Positions 43,996 to 55,644 of a DNA stretch of 64,000 nucleotides are shown piece by piece; position 1 is the first letter of the stretch, and each line of letters begins with the position of its first letter. This DNA comes from Cheiracanthium punctorium (lineage: Eukaryota > Arthropoda > Arachnida > Araneae > Cheiracanthiidae). Below the pieces are notes generated by a model. The model did no database searches, had not been told where the DNA came from, and saw nothing but the letters and a program-made list of their open reading frames with translations. The position numbers and the translations under genes were made by a program. The DNA lies in NCBI GenBank assembly GCA_038373885.1, contig JAWZYV010019947.1:572001-636000 (forward strand), given 5' to 3'.

Positions 43996-44479
43996 ACTGT
44001 CTACAGTTGTATTATATTGAAGATGTCCATAGACATTAAGGTACTGAAATTCTTTTCGGTGGTCCTGTAAATAAACTCTCCAGTAGATTGGAACCAAAAA
44101 TCGAGATGCACAACTAGATGTTACAACATTCTTATATATGAAATTTCATAATAGTTTTTGAGATTTGAGAGTTAAATATGCACACACATACACCAAAAGT
44201 CGCCAAGCTTGGCGACTTTTGGCATAGTTCTTGAGGGAGGCACGTGACCGTGGTCGGACCATTACCTAACTTATGTGGTAGGACGGCATTGTGCTTGAAA
44301 TGGATGAATGCCCCTAAAATTGCTATTGACCGTAATGTATTGGAAATCTTTTGAGTGTTCCTGTAGCAGAACTATAAATGAAAAAGACACTTTTTTTAAT
44401 GGAGAAATTCATTTTCTAACTCTTTACAGCATATATGACTTCTGAGTCGTTTGAAATAGCCCAATACCTCTAAAAAACG

Positions 44480-45000
44480 CTTTGATGAATTTCGGCCCAT
44501 AGAGCGTAATGTATTTCGAATCTTTTGGGCGGTCCTGTAAATAAACTATTCAGTCGAATGGAACCGAAAGGGAAGGTGCACAACTAGATGTTACAACAAT
44601 CCTAAATATAAAGTTTCAACATTCAACGCCTAACAGTTTTTGAGATATGCGAGTTTAATGAATTTCGGCCCATTGAGTGTAATGTATTTCGAATGTTTTG
44701 GGCAGTCCTGTAGATAAACTATCCAGTCGAATGGAACCAAAAGGGGAGGTGCACAACTAGATGTTACAACTATCCAAAATATGAAGTTTCGACATTCTAC
44801 GCCTAATAGCTTTTGAGTTAGGCGAGTTTAATGAATTTCGGCCCATAGAGCGTAATGTATTTCGAATCTTTTGGGCGGTCCTGTACATAAACTATCCATT
44901 CGATTGCCACCAAAAGGGGAGGTGCACAACTAGATCATAGAACAATCCTAAATATCAAATCTCAACATTCTACGACCATTAGTTTTTGAGATATGCGAGT
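44480..45000. repeat. ~175-bp tandem array, about three units
   Basis: Units begin 'tgaatttcggcccat' at about 44486, 44660 and 44832 and run through 'tttgggcggtcctgta', 'ggtgcacaactagatgttac' and 'tttttgagatatgcgagttt'. Single-unit matches occur in the 20593 copy. Confidence 0.85.
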
Positions 45001-45521
45001 TACATACATACGTACGTACGTACAGACGGCATGGAAAAACTGGCTACAGTAGACTCGCCACTGGTCAAAATGAGTTGCAGACGCGTTAATATGATCGTGC
45101 ATGCTAGCCTACGATGAGATGCATCGAAAAAAATTTTTTAATTAAATTTAGAGGTAGTCAAAATCGGTTTTTATGTCGAAATTTGGCCCCCAAAATTTTT
45201 CGGGATCACATTACTTCCTTATACTACGTACAAGGAAGTAAAAAAGTGGCCCGAAGATAGGCTCATACCTTAAATCACAAGTATTAATTAAATCTCAATT
45301 CTACAAAATTCAGTTTTATGCGTAATTTTTTTAAAGAAACTATAACTTATTAGTGGATATAATTTATCTATTGTTACTGGGCACAGCAAAAATTAGAGAA
45401 AAGCATCCAGACAAATGGGTTAAAATACAGTGTATCTTTCGCATAATATGCTACATCAATTCAAAGTAGTTTGAATTTTGGGCATAAAAAATTAATGCTT
45501 ATCATTTTCCTCCTTACACAG

Positions 45522-45713
45522 CTAAACTTGTTCAGAGATGTGAAAGAAGAAGATGAAAAGAAAGAAGTAGAATCTCTGGTCGACAATTTTAGGCCCGTCC
45601 AGGCACTGCACGGTCGTGTTGTGGAAGTGTCTGGAGAAGGAGACAACGGTGCTGTCTCTATTGCCTCTCCAACAGCCATGCTTGTACTCTCTGTACTGGC
45701 CTTTCTCATGTAA
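45522..45713 (+). CDS. Alpha-carbonic anhydrase, last exon, GPI-type tail
   Basis: Sixty-three codons and a TAA. LNLFRDVKEEDEKKEVESLV, then NFRPVQALHGRVV, the canonical end of the CA domain (N-x-RP-x-Q-L). After it come a short Gly/Ser/Asn-rich linker (SGEGDNGAVS) and a hydrophobic C-terminus (AMLVLSVLAFLM) ending right at the stop, the layout of a GPI-attachment signal as in CA IV-like enzymes. The enzyme would act at the outer cell surface. GPI anchoring is inferred. Acceptor TCCTTACACAG. Confidence 0.93.
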   Translation, partial: LNLFRDVKEEDEKKEVESLVDNFRPVQALHGRVVEVSGEGDNGAVSIASPTAMLVLSVLAFLM

Positions 45714-46640
45714 AAAAGTTCCCATCAGACTGCCACATAACCTTGCCGAAGGACAGCAGAATTCAGACAGCAGTTTCCATTCAAGACCAGAGGGAAATTT
45801 TTTAAAGACCGTTTTTTTTACCTGCTAAATCTTCTGATACGTGATTCACAATCGTAAGACTAAATCTAGTTTTTGACACTCTAAAGTTTGGAACTAAAAA
45901 ATTCAGTGGTTCATAGATTATAAGAAATTATTTGGATACTTGTCCTTTTCTGCTGTCAAAAAGTCATTTATTTCAATGGACAGTACTCATATACAGTGAG
46001 AGAAGTATGTCATAACGCTTCAAGGAAATGTGCAATATCTAAATATTAAGCACTGGGATAATTTGAGTGCATGGCTGAATATTTACTTCACCCTGATTTT
46101 TCTAAGTGTACAATTAGGCTGACATTTCAGTGCATTGCACAACACAATTAAAATTCACATATCATGTATGATTAACTGATTTAGCTTTAATAAACTGTTT
46201 ATGGATATGAACAAGTTCACTGCAAAATAAAATTTTAAGCAAGAGATTTCATATCAGAACAAGACATGTCTGAAGATTTTTTTTAAAAAATGTGTAATAA
46301 ATAAAGAATTGTGTGTTTAAATTTTTGACTACAAGGCATTTATACTTATCAAAGTATTCATTCTTTGCTAGCTTTTAAATATTCCAGAATTGTTATTTAC
46401 AACATTCAACATAAATACATTTGCAAAGATGATCATCACATTTCTCACAATTATTTTTGGAAGAAATTTAAAAGAAGAAATATATCAAAATCCCCCATTT
46501 ATGCATACGAAATCCAATATGGATGCCAAAGATGCACTTTGGTTAAGAGTTAAGAATGTCTGCATCTTAACACACTTAGGAGGTGCTTATATTAATGTTA
46601 TAATAAAGTGTTATTCTTTAACTGTTATTTTTGTACTATA
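45714..46640 (+). other. Probable 3' UTR of the carbonic anhydrase gene
   Basis: Unique-looking AT-rich sequence after the stop. Candidate poly(A) signals AATAAA occur at about 46226, 46296-46305 and (as AATAAAG) 46602. Which is used cannot be told. Short frames here are chance. Confidence 0.6.
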
Positions 46641-46973
46641 TGTATAGCCATACTTAAATGTACAGCTAATGTGGAGTTTCTTTGTTATTTAAGTGTTTGA
46701 GTTTTTTCCAAACGAAAAAATTTAAATAAATGGTGCCATAATTTTGTTTGCAACGCGTAATCATAAAAACAATTGTATGTAACTAATTCAAATTTGTTAA
46801 ATTTATGATTTATAATAAAATTATTTTCCCTTCTGTTGTGTCTTGTTTTTAAACGTAAACTGACTTTTATTTTACATACAGCATGTTCCAGTACTAACGG
46901 TGCCCAGTGGCTATTTCCTAAACCGTTAATCAGAGACACGTAGTTCCAATTGAGAAAATGCTTTAAATTGGAT

Positions 46974-47142
46974 CAGGGGCGTAGCAAAGGGGGGGGGGGG
47001 GTTGGGGGGGTCATAACCCCCCATGAGAAATTTTTTGCATACAATATGTATATTCTTCACTCCCTTATCACACACATGTATGCATATATGTGAGTTGCAG
47101 TAATCGTAACCCCCCCATGAAAAATTTCTGGCTACGCCCCTG
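46974..47142. mobile_element. hAT MITE, 169 bp, exact 8-bp duplication
   Basis: AATTGGAT at 46966-46973 and 47143-47150. Ends CAGGGGCGTAGC and its exact complement. G-rich and C-rich tracts inside, then 'atatgtatattcttcac'. Same family as 35081-35525. Confidence 0.93.
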
Positions 47143-47539
47143 AATTGGATCTATATATATTAAAACACTAAGGCAGCTCGAGGCAGATTCTTGAAGTCGC
47201 ATTTGATGCAATTTGACCACGCGCTTTGACCATGATACTCTCCTCGACCAATCACTAACCAGAATAAAAACCTGTCTTCACACATAAGTACGGCATTTCA
47301 TAAGGCATTACGTCAGTTTCACGTCATATTAAAAATCATGAGAAATAATTAAGTCGAAATGTTTTTCTTAAAGTTTATAAATTTTAAAATTGCTAATACG
47401 ATCGAGGGGATAAAAGGAGTTCAAAATTTCAGTGATGCGTATTTTCGTAATGATATAAATAACTGTATTCATTTGGTAGTTTTCTTCTGAAAGCATCAAT
47501 TTGATGATGTCAGATTCTGAATCAATTGAGCACAATCCC

Positions 47540-47745
47540 CAATCACTTTCGCCAACCTAAAAAGTCCCCACACTTTGGCGAGTTCTACAGTCAAGGTTTT
47601 GAGGAGTTATGCACATGCACAAGTTTCAATGCTCCCAAACTAGTTGGAAACGAAAGGGAACAAATTAGTGATAAACGGTCCATTTAAAGAATTTGAAGAC
47701 ACTTAATTATTAAAACTACATTCATTGGCAACCCACCTCAAAAAA
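47540..47745 (+). repeat. Fragment of the Helitron-associated repeat
   Basis: 'ccacactttggcgagttcta', 'ttatgcacatgcacaagttt' and 'aaattagtgataaacggtcc' match 38990-39130 and 55170-55320. Confidence 0.65.
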
Positions 47746-47749
47746 GAAA

Positions 47750-48500
47750 CTATTATATAAATGTGAAAGTTCGTTTGTTCGTTCGTTTGTTTGTCCGGAA
47801 ACTCCTTCGACCGATCTGCGTGAAATTTTGCACATGTATGTAAAACGACATAGAATTGTCCGTAGTCAACTTTAAAATTCTGAACACTCAGTCGTTCCAC
47901 GATTTTTTGATAATTTTCACCTTCAGAAAGCGTTTTCAGTTTCCGATTGTCTAAAATAGTGGTCCTGTGATATACCATCTATATGCTGGCGATAGACATT
48001 ACTGTAAAAAGAGTAGCATATTGCAAATGAAATGACGTCATTTTGATGTCACGAGTTTAAAAGTGCATTAGAAATCCTAATTAGGTTACCAAGCTTTGAC
48101 AAAATATTACACTACGAGCGAAATAATAAACTTCTAGATTATCAGATGCTGTAGAAAAGTAAAATAACGCGAGGTTTTTTTTTTTCCCCTTCTTTCACTA
48201 ATTCATGTTAGATATCGCAACTGAGAATGACGCAATTTTGACGTCATGAGTTTAAAAATGAGTGAGAAGTTACGTAAAAATTTACTATTATAAAAATTCA
48301 AAAGTACTTTGTTTAATGCATGAGCTACCCTTGGCGATTTTTCAGCACTATGATTTTTCAGCAACCATAATAACGAAAAGAACCTTGCAATTTTTAAAAT
48401 CGCGGGAAATTCAAAAGGTGCCACGAGGGAGGAAATACTAATTAACATAATACAGAGTATTCGTTATCGGCTTGAAGACGGCCGTTGTATGTGTTCCCAA
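47750..48500 (+). mobile_element. Helitron-like 5' portion
   Basis: 'tattatataaatgtgaaag', then a TCGTTTGTTCG run and 'tgaaattttgcacatgtatg' and 'cgtagtcaactttaaaattc' match the 5' region of Helitron B (60629-60800). The 3' terminus was not found; the end coordinate is approximate. Confidence 0.5.
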
Positions 48501-49416
48501 AAATCGCTCAAAATGTCGCCAAGTTTTGACGGTTACTTTTTTTTTTACTGAATTCTAGCAACTTAACAAGTTCTTGGACAAAAGTTACGTCATTAGCAAA
48601 ATTGCTCCGTAAAATGGTTGAAATACTGTTTAGCTATGCATAAACCCAACATTTTAAAATTAACTTCAATAAGCTTTGTTGCAAATGAGTTTTTCAACGT
48701 CGTGAGTTTCAATATTACTGTGTTAGGAAACTACTGTGAAAAATAACCAGACTCAAACTACCCTGGTCAGAATGTGACGCCATAAATTAAAAAAAAAAAA
48801 AAAAAAAATTGCGTGAAATCGTAAACTCTGCTACACAATTTAACATCCTATTCGCAGTTTGAGCTATTCTAAATAGCTTCTCGAGATTACACAGTCTGAA
48901 GTTTTTCGCGAGACTGAAGCATGGAGGATTTAAATATTTAGATTGGTACAGTTTTAATATTTTCCACTGCGGTGAGATGAAATAGTTTGCAGTGATAAAT
49001 ACGCCAATCTGACAAGAGTTAAGGTTAAAAATATATGGAGAGGTGTTTTAACGGCAGCCATTATTTAAAAAAATTTATCGTTTATGCTAATGCATAAATT
49101 GCAAAGAATCATCAAAGAGTAGGAAAGGCACCATTGGTTTCAAATACCTAAGCTGTTTCTTTAAATTGAGAATTAAAGAGGGAGAAACGAAGATAGATAA
49201 TATTAATACAAGTAATAGATAGTATAAATAATAGGTAGTATTAGTAGATTTGTTAGGTTAATATGAATTAAAGCACAGTATACGCATAGACGTAAAGTTC
49301 ACAGAATTAATGGGGGGGGGGGGGCAAGGGGCCCCACATATAATGTACACACATATAGATACAGATACACACACACACACACACATATATATACACACAC
49401 ATACATATATGTAATA
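48501..49416. other. Intergenic, unassigned, with simple repeats
   Basis: Poly(A) at 48789-48808, G-run at 49312-49324, and a (CA)n/(TA)n tract at 49368-49410. No gene or named element. Confidence 0.5.
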
Positions 49417-50230
49417 CAGGGTGTCTACCACATAAAGTAAGCTTGATTTCTTGACCTTTTCTTGACCATAATAAATACGAAACACTAATATCAAAAATAC
49501 ATTCGTGCCAGGGACGCAGAATATGTACGATCCGGCAATCTAGGATAGAGGGAAATTTTAGCCATCTGGGGGAAATTTTGCAGAAAATATACAACTGATT
49601 TCGATTTTAACAATGAATTACAAAATTCTTCGAGTTATTCTTTCCCATTCCTATTTTTAAAGGGATTTTTTTTTCAACTTTTTCACCGATCAGCAGTTTG
49701 CTTTCTCTTAACTTGGACCAATTGCTATTTAGTAAACATGTATGTAGCTTGTACATTGCAAATATTTTTACACTTATGGTAATACAGAACTTATGCAAGT
49801 CTATAAACATATCATAAAATTTTGGGGAATTTTGCATATGGATTGAGGGAAATGTTGAGAGTAAAAACAGTTTCTGCACCCCTGAGAGAATGAAGAAAAA
49901 TTAGACTTTTAAATTTAACACTATTGATATACAGGGTGATCAGCGAATAAGCCCTGATTTCAAAATTGAATATCTCTACAACAAAGATCGATAGAATTAT
50001 GCGTAAACTGAACGTTTATTAGCAAAACTGTAAAAATAGTGCACAAAAGTTTAGGAAATTTAGTTACGAAAATTGTCAAAAGAATTTGAATGAAATGGAA
50101 AAAGGGAGTTGAGTCGATAATCGTGACCTAGTGCTTCATTTCTTGACCTTTTCTTGACTTTCCTGACCTTTTTTCCAATTCTTGACTTTTCCGTGACTTT
50201 CGTGACCTTTGCATGATGGTAGACACCCTG
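49417..50230. mobile_element. CAGGGTGTCTACC-ended MITE, 814 bp
   Basis: TA on both sides; ends CAGGGTGTCTACCA and its exact inverted complement. Subterminal TTCTTGACCTTTTCTTGACC repeats at both ends. A second ACAGGGTGATCAGCG start at 49932 suggests a nested relative. Frames on the minus strand (49258-49879) are not coding-like. Confidence 0.75.
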
Positions 50231-51047
50231 TAATAATAAAATAGCCTTTGACAATTTAATCTAATTTAATTTAAAGTCATCTGAAAAACAATCTTTAAGG
50301 CTGTTCTTCGAAAAAAAAGAACTCTGTTTTTAGTCTTGGTACACAAATTGAAATACACTAATAGCACCATAGTCTCCAAAAAATTCCAGATGGTTCTTTA
50401 TAAGCTGTTTTACACACTGCGATAAGCGAAAAAGCTGTGGCTTTTGTGAAATTTTCAGAAAAAATTCTTAAACATGGGTCTGAGCTGCAAGATTTTTCGA
50501 AGAGTGACACGCTTTGCGAAAATTTCCGATTTTTAAGAATTTTTTGTAAAAGTTTTGAAACTGATACAGATTGACCTGTCTTCGCAGTATGTAATACAGC
50601 TTGTAAAGAGACAGTTTCAAAATTTTGAAGTGCCTGGCATAATTAGTTCATTTGTAATTATGTACCAAATTACATGATTTTTTCGAATAACACCGTTAAT
50701 CTCTGTGAAACAGAGTACTTTCACTGTAAGGTTTGTTTCTCAGCCAGACAAATATTACGTTCAGAGACAATTTTTGAGAGCATTTAAGAATCAAAAGAGT
50801 GAATTAAGCTAAATTTGTAGGCGTTTGCGGTTTCCAGTGGCCGAACCTAAAATTGGTGAGCTAAATAAGTAAATGACATCACTTTAGAGAGCCAACATCG
50901 CAAAAATCGCGATTTATGGCACAGCTCGTTTATAAATCATGATTTAAATCCTAGTCTAAACTCATTAATCGAATCTATTGGCTTCAGAATAATAACATTT
51001 TAAGACTGATGTTATGCTTTTAATCTTCATTACGTATAACATATATA
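50231..51047. other. Intergenic, unassigned
   Basis: AT-rich, no gene, no clear repeat boundaries. Confidence 0.4.
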
Positions 51048-51262
51048 ATTTTTTTTTTTCCAAACGCGTGCTAATGGCATATCAAGCCTTGGCTGGAGGT
51101 GGATCGCCCAAAGTGACGGGGCACCCGATCAGGCATTGAAGGGGCACCCGATGGACAACCATTATTACCCCTAACGAGTATGTCACAAACACCCAAGCCC
51201 GATCCAGGAATCGATCCCGGATTCCAGATGTGGTAAAACAAACACTACCTGGGCGGCTACGT
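51048..51262 (-). mobile_element. tRNA-derived SINE, third family, poly(A) tail on the left
   Basis: On the minus strand the head GCCGCCCAGGTAGTG (A-box-like) and GGGATCGATTCC (B-box-like) are followed by a unique body with two GATCGGGTGCCCC-like repeats and an A-run (T run at 51050-51060 on the plus strand). Confidence 0.65.
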
Positions 51263-51343
51263 ATAATGATATAAAACATGCTAATTTATTATTTCAACAA
51301 GAATTTCTACCGTACAACTTAATAAAATTAAACTGGAGGAAAC

Positions 51344-51470
51344 CACGAAAAACTCCGACGGTTAGGTCGGCGGACGTGACCTGGTTTTGAACCAGGCACC
51401 TTCCGACTCCCAGTTCAGAGCGCTTTGCATCCCAGTTCAAAGGTAGGCTCGACCCATCTATCTCGATTTA
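51344..51470 (-). mobile_element. Truncated SINE of the 29888 family, reverse
   Basis: 'ggaaaccacgaaaaactccg', 'ctggttttgaaccaggcacc' and 'cagttcagagcgcttt' are the complement of the 29888-30121 head and upper body. The tail part is missing. Confidence 0.75.
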
Positions 51471-51775
51471 TCATGACTCATCTGTGTATATATATTTTAA
51501 TGGGGAATGTACAGGATAGTAGTTTTTCATACAAGCATAAAATTTTCAAAATTACGAGAGTGGGAAGCATCCATGTACTCCCATTCACACATACACACAC
51601 ACGCACGCACCATGTACATATAATAAGGTTGGAGCTTCGACGGGCCTTTACAGCCTTTGGCTATTCCCTGTATCGCCATTTCAAAAGAGAGATCCCAAAT
51701 TAAAAATATTTCAAAGGCAAAATTATACACCTTTTTTTTCAGCTAATATTGCGTATTGGAATTTACACAGGGTGC

Positions 51776-52478
51776 CCCAAAAAGGTGGTAACGGGCTTTA
51801 ATTCTTTATCTCTAAAAGATAAGTGGGCACTGTAAATTGAAAAAAATATTCAAAATAAGGTCGGAAATACTACTCCGTTAAGAAAAAAATCCTCTCGTTC
51901 ATTTTTAAAAAGTTACACTTTTTAAATTTTTATACGACCCCGTACGAAACAATTCCCAATTAGTAAAATGTGCCCCATACACTAAAGAATTGACATATAA
52001 AATTTGAGAGCAATCCCTTTAAAAGTATAAGAGATATGAAGATAAATATAACGCTGACATAAACCACTTTTCAATGTCTGTGGAAGGGAAAAAATCACGT
52101 CGAATAATGCCATTTCAGAGGTCGTATAGAAATTACGAAAGGAAATCTTTTTTTCCACTTTAGGAATAAACGTTCACATACAAAATCATGGATAGTTCCC
52201 GATGCTCTTTCTTTAAAGATATCTCTGCGACATCGTATGATGAAAGGCTCAGATTTGGTACATCACCTTATGAGTATATGGGACACATTTTACTAATAGG
52301 GAATTACGAGGTCGTATAAAAATTTAAAAAGAGTAATTTTCTAAAAATAAACGTAAGGGATCTTTTCTTAACGGAGAATTATTTCCGACCTTATTTGGAA
52401 CATTTTTCTAATTTATATTGCCCACTTATCTCTAATAGATAAAGAATGAAAGCCCGTTACCACCTTTTTGGGACACCA
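51776..52478. mobile_element. Complete CAGGGTG-type palindromic MITE, about 700 bp
   Basis: Left CACAGGGTGCCCCAAAAAGG, right CCTTTTTGGGACACCA read outward. Arms of roughly 250-300 bp: 'ggtggtaacgggctttaatt' (51785) returns as 'gaaagcccgttaccacc' (52447), and 'acgaccccgtacgaaacaat' as 'gaggtcgtataaaaattt'. Non-coding foldback. The 4349-4628 half copy belongs to the same family. Confidence 0.8.
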
Positions 52479-52484
52479 TTTGCA

Positions 52485-52800
52485 TGCCCAGTCGGGCATG
52501 TAGCCTAAAATAATACATGTCCGAACAAAAAATTTACAAGCCCGAAAATTACTACATTTTATTGCTCTATAAAATTTATATTATTCAGACTGTTTGCATT
52601 GAAAGGAAATGTTGCAACCACAAACCAAATCCGTATGATATATGAACAAGCATATTCAAACTATTTCATGATATCTTTTGATCGATTTTTTTTACATGCC
52701 CGATCGGGCACGTCGCTAAAAAAAATACATACCTGGCTGAGAATTTTACATGCCCCGGTCATATCGGGCAATAGATTTTTCCGGGCTTGTATATCTCCAA
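52485..52800. repeat. Repeat with recurring GCCCGATCGGGC motifs
   Basis: GCATGCCCAGTCGGGCATG near 52482, ACATGCCCGATCGGGCACG near 52692, and GCCCCGGTCATATCGGGC near 52753. These short palindromes mark a diverged inverted or tandem element. The class is unknown. Confidence 0.45.
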
Positions 52801-53117
52801 ATTTTTTAAGGGGTCTTAGGAGGATTAAGGATTCAAAAAAATCGATTTTTTTCAATTTTAACTTTATTTGAATGCTCAATTATTTCTGAGCATTTTGACC
52901 CCAATTTTATGCAATTATTCCAACTAGAACCGGTGATAAACATAAAAACGTTTTATGAATGTTTTATGTTTGAACACAGTAAGGTAACTTTAAAGCTGCG
53001 TTTTCTCAAAACGCATTTTCTTATGAACTATCAGTAAGATAACAAAATTTGTATGATTCGTATATCTTCACAAAACTTTGTATAGTTGTAGCTAGCATCA
53101 GTATCTATATAATGATT

Positions 53118-53364
53118 CAGGACCGGCCCGAGGGGCGTGCGGGGCCCCAGGCGAAGCGCAAGAGTGGGGCCTCTTTTCTATCATGTCTTATGTAAGATAT
53201 TACTAGCATGCTAGTACATATTAGTTTTATTTCTCGACTTTTATCGCAACCATCTGCCAAGCCCTGTCTAATGTGATAGCAAAAAAAAAGGACCAGGATC
53301 GGGCCTCTTAGGCGCGGGGCCTTAGGCAATCGCCTACATTCGCACCTCCCTTGGGCTGGCTCTG
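53118..53364. mobile_element. hAT-type MITE, 247 bp
   Basis: Inverted ends CAGGACCGGCCCGAGGG and, from the right, CAGAGCCAGCCCAAGGG. Flanks TAATGATT / AATGATCT share AATGAT, a probable diverged 8-bp duplication. Internally GC-rich near both ends. Confidence 0.7.
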
Positions 53365-54106
53365 AATGATCTATTAAAAGTGAAAGTGAAAAACTTTTGA
53401 AATTTTAACAGAAACATAAGAGAAAAAGTCCATTTTTTTACAAATTTCACTTTAAAATAAAATTTAAAATTCTAAATCAAAATTTTTTCTTAAATATTAA
53501 TTCATTCTATAAAATATTTATTTTACTTAATTTTGCAATAAAAATTTTGTTTATATGTGTATTTTAAAATTGACTTAGCTTACGGATAGTGACACACACT
53601 ATTGAAAAAAAATATATATGTAAAGTAAAAATTTAATTTTTTTTTCAAACATATCTCAAAGGTAATGGATTTTTATCTGAAATTTTATGATGTACTATAG
53701 TGTATTATTATACGAAAAAGTTTCATTATTCTGTGACTTTTATTTGATCATAAAATGTAAAACCGCTAGGGTTAAAAACGTGTATATTGCTCCAATCCTC
53801 TAAGCCCTAAGCACAGGAAAATATAGAAGTATGCTTACTGTTCTGTGCGCACATCACTGCAACTTGCATTTGTTTGAAAAGTTTCACTTGCAGTTGGTTT
53901 CGGCGTTTTTTTTAAATTTAATAAGGTACATATCCTTTATAGTGCCTTCCTACCAATTTATCCTTCTTAAAATGCGGTGAAACAAATTCAAAAATGGAAG
54001 CAAAGTGAAAGATGCAAAGTTGGTGGGGAAGGATAACCCATTTTCGATAACCCAACGCATGTTAGGTTGATGGATTTTGATGTTATCAAAAGCCATCACA
54101 ATTCCC
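53365..54106. other. Intergenic, unassigned
   Basis: AT-rich with short homopolymers. No gene supported. Confidence 0.4.
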
Positions 54107-54114
54107 ATTGCATC

Positions 54115-54292
54115 CAAGGACGTACCCAGGGGGGGGGGTCCAGGGGGTCCAGACCCCCTCCGAAATTTCAGTTTTTGTAAACAAAATAATAATGATGAAG
54201 TTTTGTTGTATAGAATTCTGCCTTTTTCACCGTTTGGACCCCCTCCGAAATTTTTGGACCCACCCCGAAATTTTTTTCTGAGTACGTCCCTG
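54115..54292. mobile_element. hAT MITE, 178 bp, exact 8-bp duplication
   Basis: ATTGCATC at 54107-54114 and 54293-54300. Ends CAAGGACGTACCCAGG and, from the right, CAGGGACGTAC. Internal GGACCCCCTCCGAAATTT units occur in direct repeat. Confidence 0.9.
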
Positions 54293-54732
54293 ATTGCATC
54301 GACTGTTTTTTATTAACCGGCGCCTGGCGCATCCAGCTTAATAGCATCTTGTGTTATGTGGTGTCAGAATGAATCTCAAATAATGATCGAAAGCGAAATC
54401 AGAAGAAAATTTCCATGAATAAAAGAAAAGTATTTTTCTATAACTGGAGTGAAAAACTTTTTCTTTAAATTTTAAAAATTGAGTAAATTGCAGTTTTTTT
54501 TTAATTCAACTAAAATTATTGGGGGGGGCTTGAGCCCCCAATAATTTTATATTGGGGCCCCCCATATAACTCTACGCCTATGAGTATACCCCGTTCATAA
54601 ATATTTCGTGAAATTAAAAGTGGTCTATTTATCATTTTTCAACGGTCGTCCAACTACAAAAATACCAATAATCCTACGTTGCGTTAATGTATATACAGTG
54701 ATAGTTTCAACAAAAGGGACTACCTGAATTCT

Positions 54733-54737
<5 letters not shown>

Positions 54738-54772
<35 letters not shown>
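54738..54772. repeat. Poly(T) tract
   Basis: Run of about 35 T; followed by a mixed-sequence region with GGGTGGGGGGTGGGGG at 54906-54926. Confidence 0.9.
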
Positions 54773-54774
<2 letters not shown>

Positions 54775-55019
54775 CACTAGGGTGCTATTTCTTTCAGCTC
54801 AGTTTTTTGTCCACGCGACTTTGTCGACATGATTTGTAGACAGGTTTTGTAGACATGGATTGTCACGGTGAAAATCTTTTGAAAAGTGTTTCCCAGATAA
54901 CGCAGAGGTGAGGGGTGGGGGGTGGGGGTGAAGATTTAAATCTTGAAAGTCGCATAGGGTTTGCAATTTTTGATTACTGATCGCCAAATTTGCTGCCAAA
55001 AAAAACAACTTCAAAACTG

Positions 55020-55614
55020 AACCAAGCTTGAAAAGTATGCTTAGAATATGCCTGACGAAGATTGTAAAATACTCTTAGTTGGCGATTTTTACATAGATTT
55101 CGATTCCAAAAATATGTTTTATGGAACAAGGACGAGTTGATTTCTATTTTGCCCCCACTCTCGCCAAACTTAAAAATTTCCACACTTTGGCGAGCTTTGC
55201 AGTCATGGGTTTCAAGGAGTTAAGCACTAGATGAAAACTAAAGTGAACAAATTAGCGATAAATTAAATTAGCGAGCGAATTAGCATCAGTTACGGATTAA
55301 AACTACTTTTATTGGCAACCTAAAATAAATAAATAATGGAATGCTATACTTACATGTTGTTCCGAATCATCATTTCAATTCTAAATTATGGTTGCCACAT
55401 AACTACAAAAAATCATCGTGGTAACTGCATATGCTTCATTATCGCGACCTTGGCGAGAGTCGGGGCATTAAAGTAGAAATCAACCCGAGAAAGTCAAAAA
55501 CATCACACTCATAGATTCCGATGCACATTCCAAATAGTATTTAAAACGGTGAAGTACAGTTGGACAGTAACAACATCCAGTTTCCTATAATGCGAAGAAC
55601 GGGCACACAGCTAG
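55020..55614 (+). mobile_element. Helitron-type repeat with endonuclease fragment and CTAG end
   Basis: Same repeat as 38740-39520. It holds a decayed VGDFYIDFDSK block (about 55070-55110) and 'cttggcgagagtcggggcat' (55449). It ends 'gcgaagaacgggcacacag' then CTAG (55611-55614), similar to the Helitron A end (gcgaagaacgggtacttcagCTAG). So the endonuclease fragment rides in a Helitron-ended unit. The left boundary is uncertain. Confidence 0.6.
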
Positions 55615-55644
55615 CCATCTATTATATCAGATACAATCACAATA

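Larger units (their letters stand above)
43263..45245. mobile_element. Dispersed compound repeat, copy 2, with two internal tandem arrays
   Basis: Starts TTTTAAAAAATCTGATGTG, then ACACATGACTTCCTTG; ends TACGTACAAGGAAGT. The inner terminal motif ACTTCCTTG is inverted at the other end. It contains a ~86-bp array and a ~175-bp array (separate entries). Minus-strand frames at 43714-44097 read the array and are not genes. Related copy: 20593-21905. Confidence 0.7.
37863..45521 (+). other. Carbonic anhydrase intron 5 (visible), 7.7 kb
   Basis: Holds piggyBac MITEs, CAGGGTG-type pieces, endonuclease-bearing repeats (38740-39520) and the compound repeat at 43263-45245. 39530-40100 and 41040-43260 are AT-rich with nothing I recognise. 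The frames at 39151 and 41788 are not coding-like. Confidence 0.9.

Noticed and set aside
43714..44097. Three minus-strand frames with repeated FWRNIAKFGD-like peptides
   Set aside because: They are reading frames of the 86-bp tandem array, not a repeat protein.
54520..54590. Another hAT MITE with CTACGCC-type end
   Set aside because: G- and C-rich tracts and 'ctctacgcctatgag' look similar, but no opposite end or 8-bp duplication was found.
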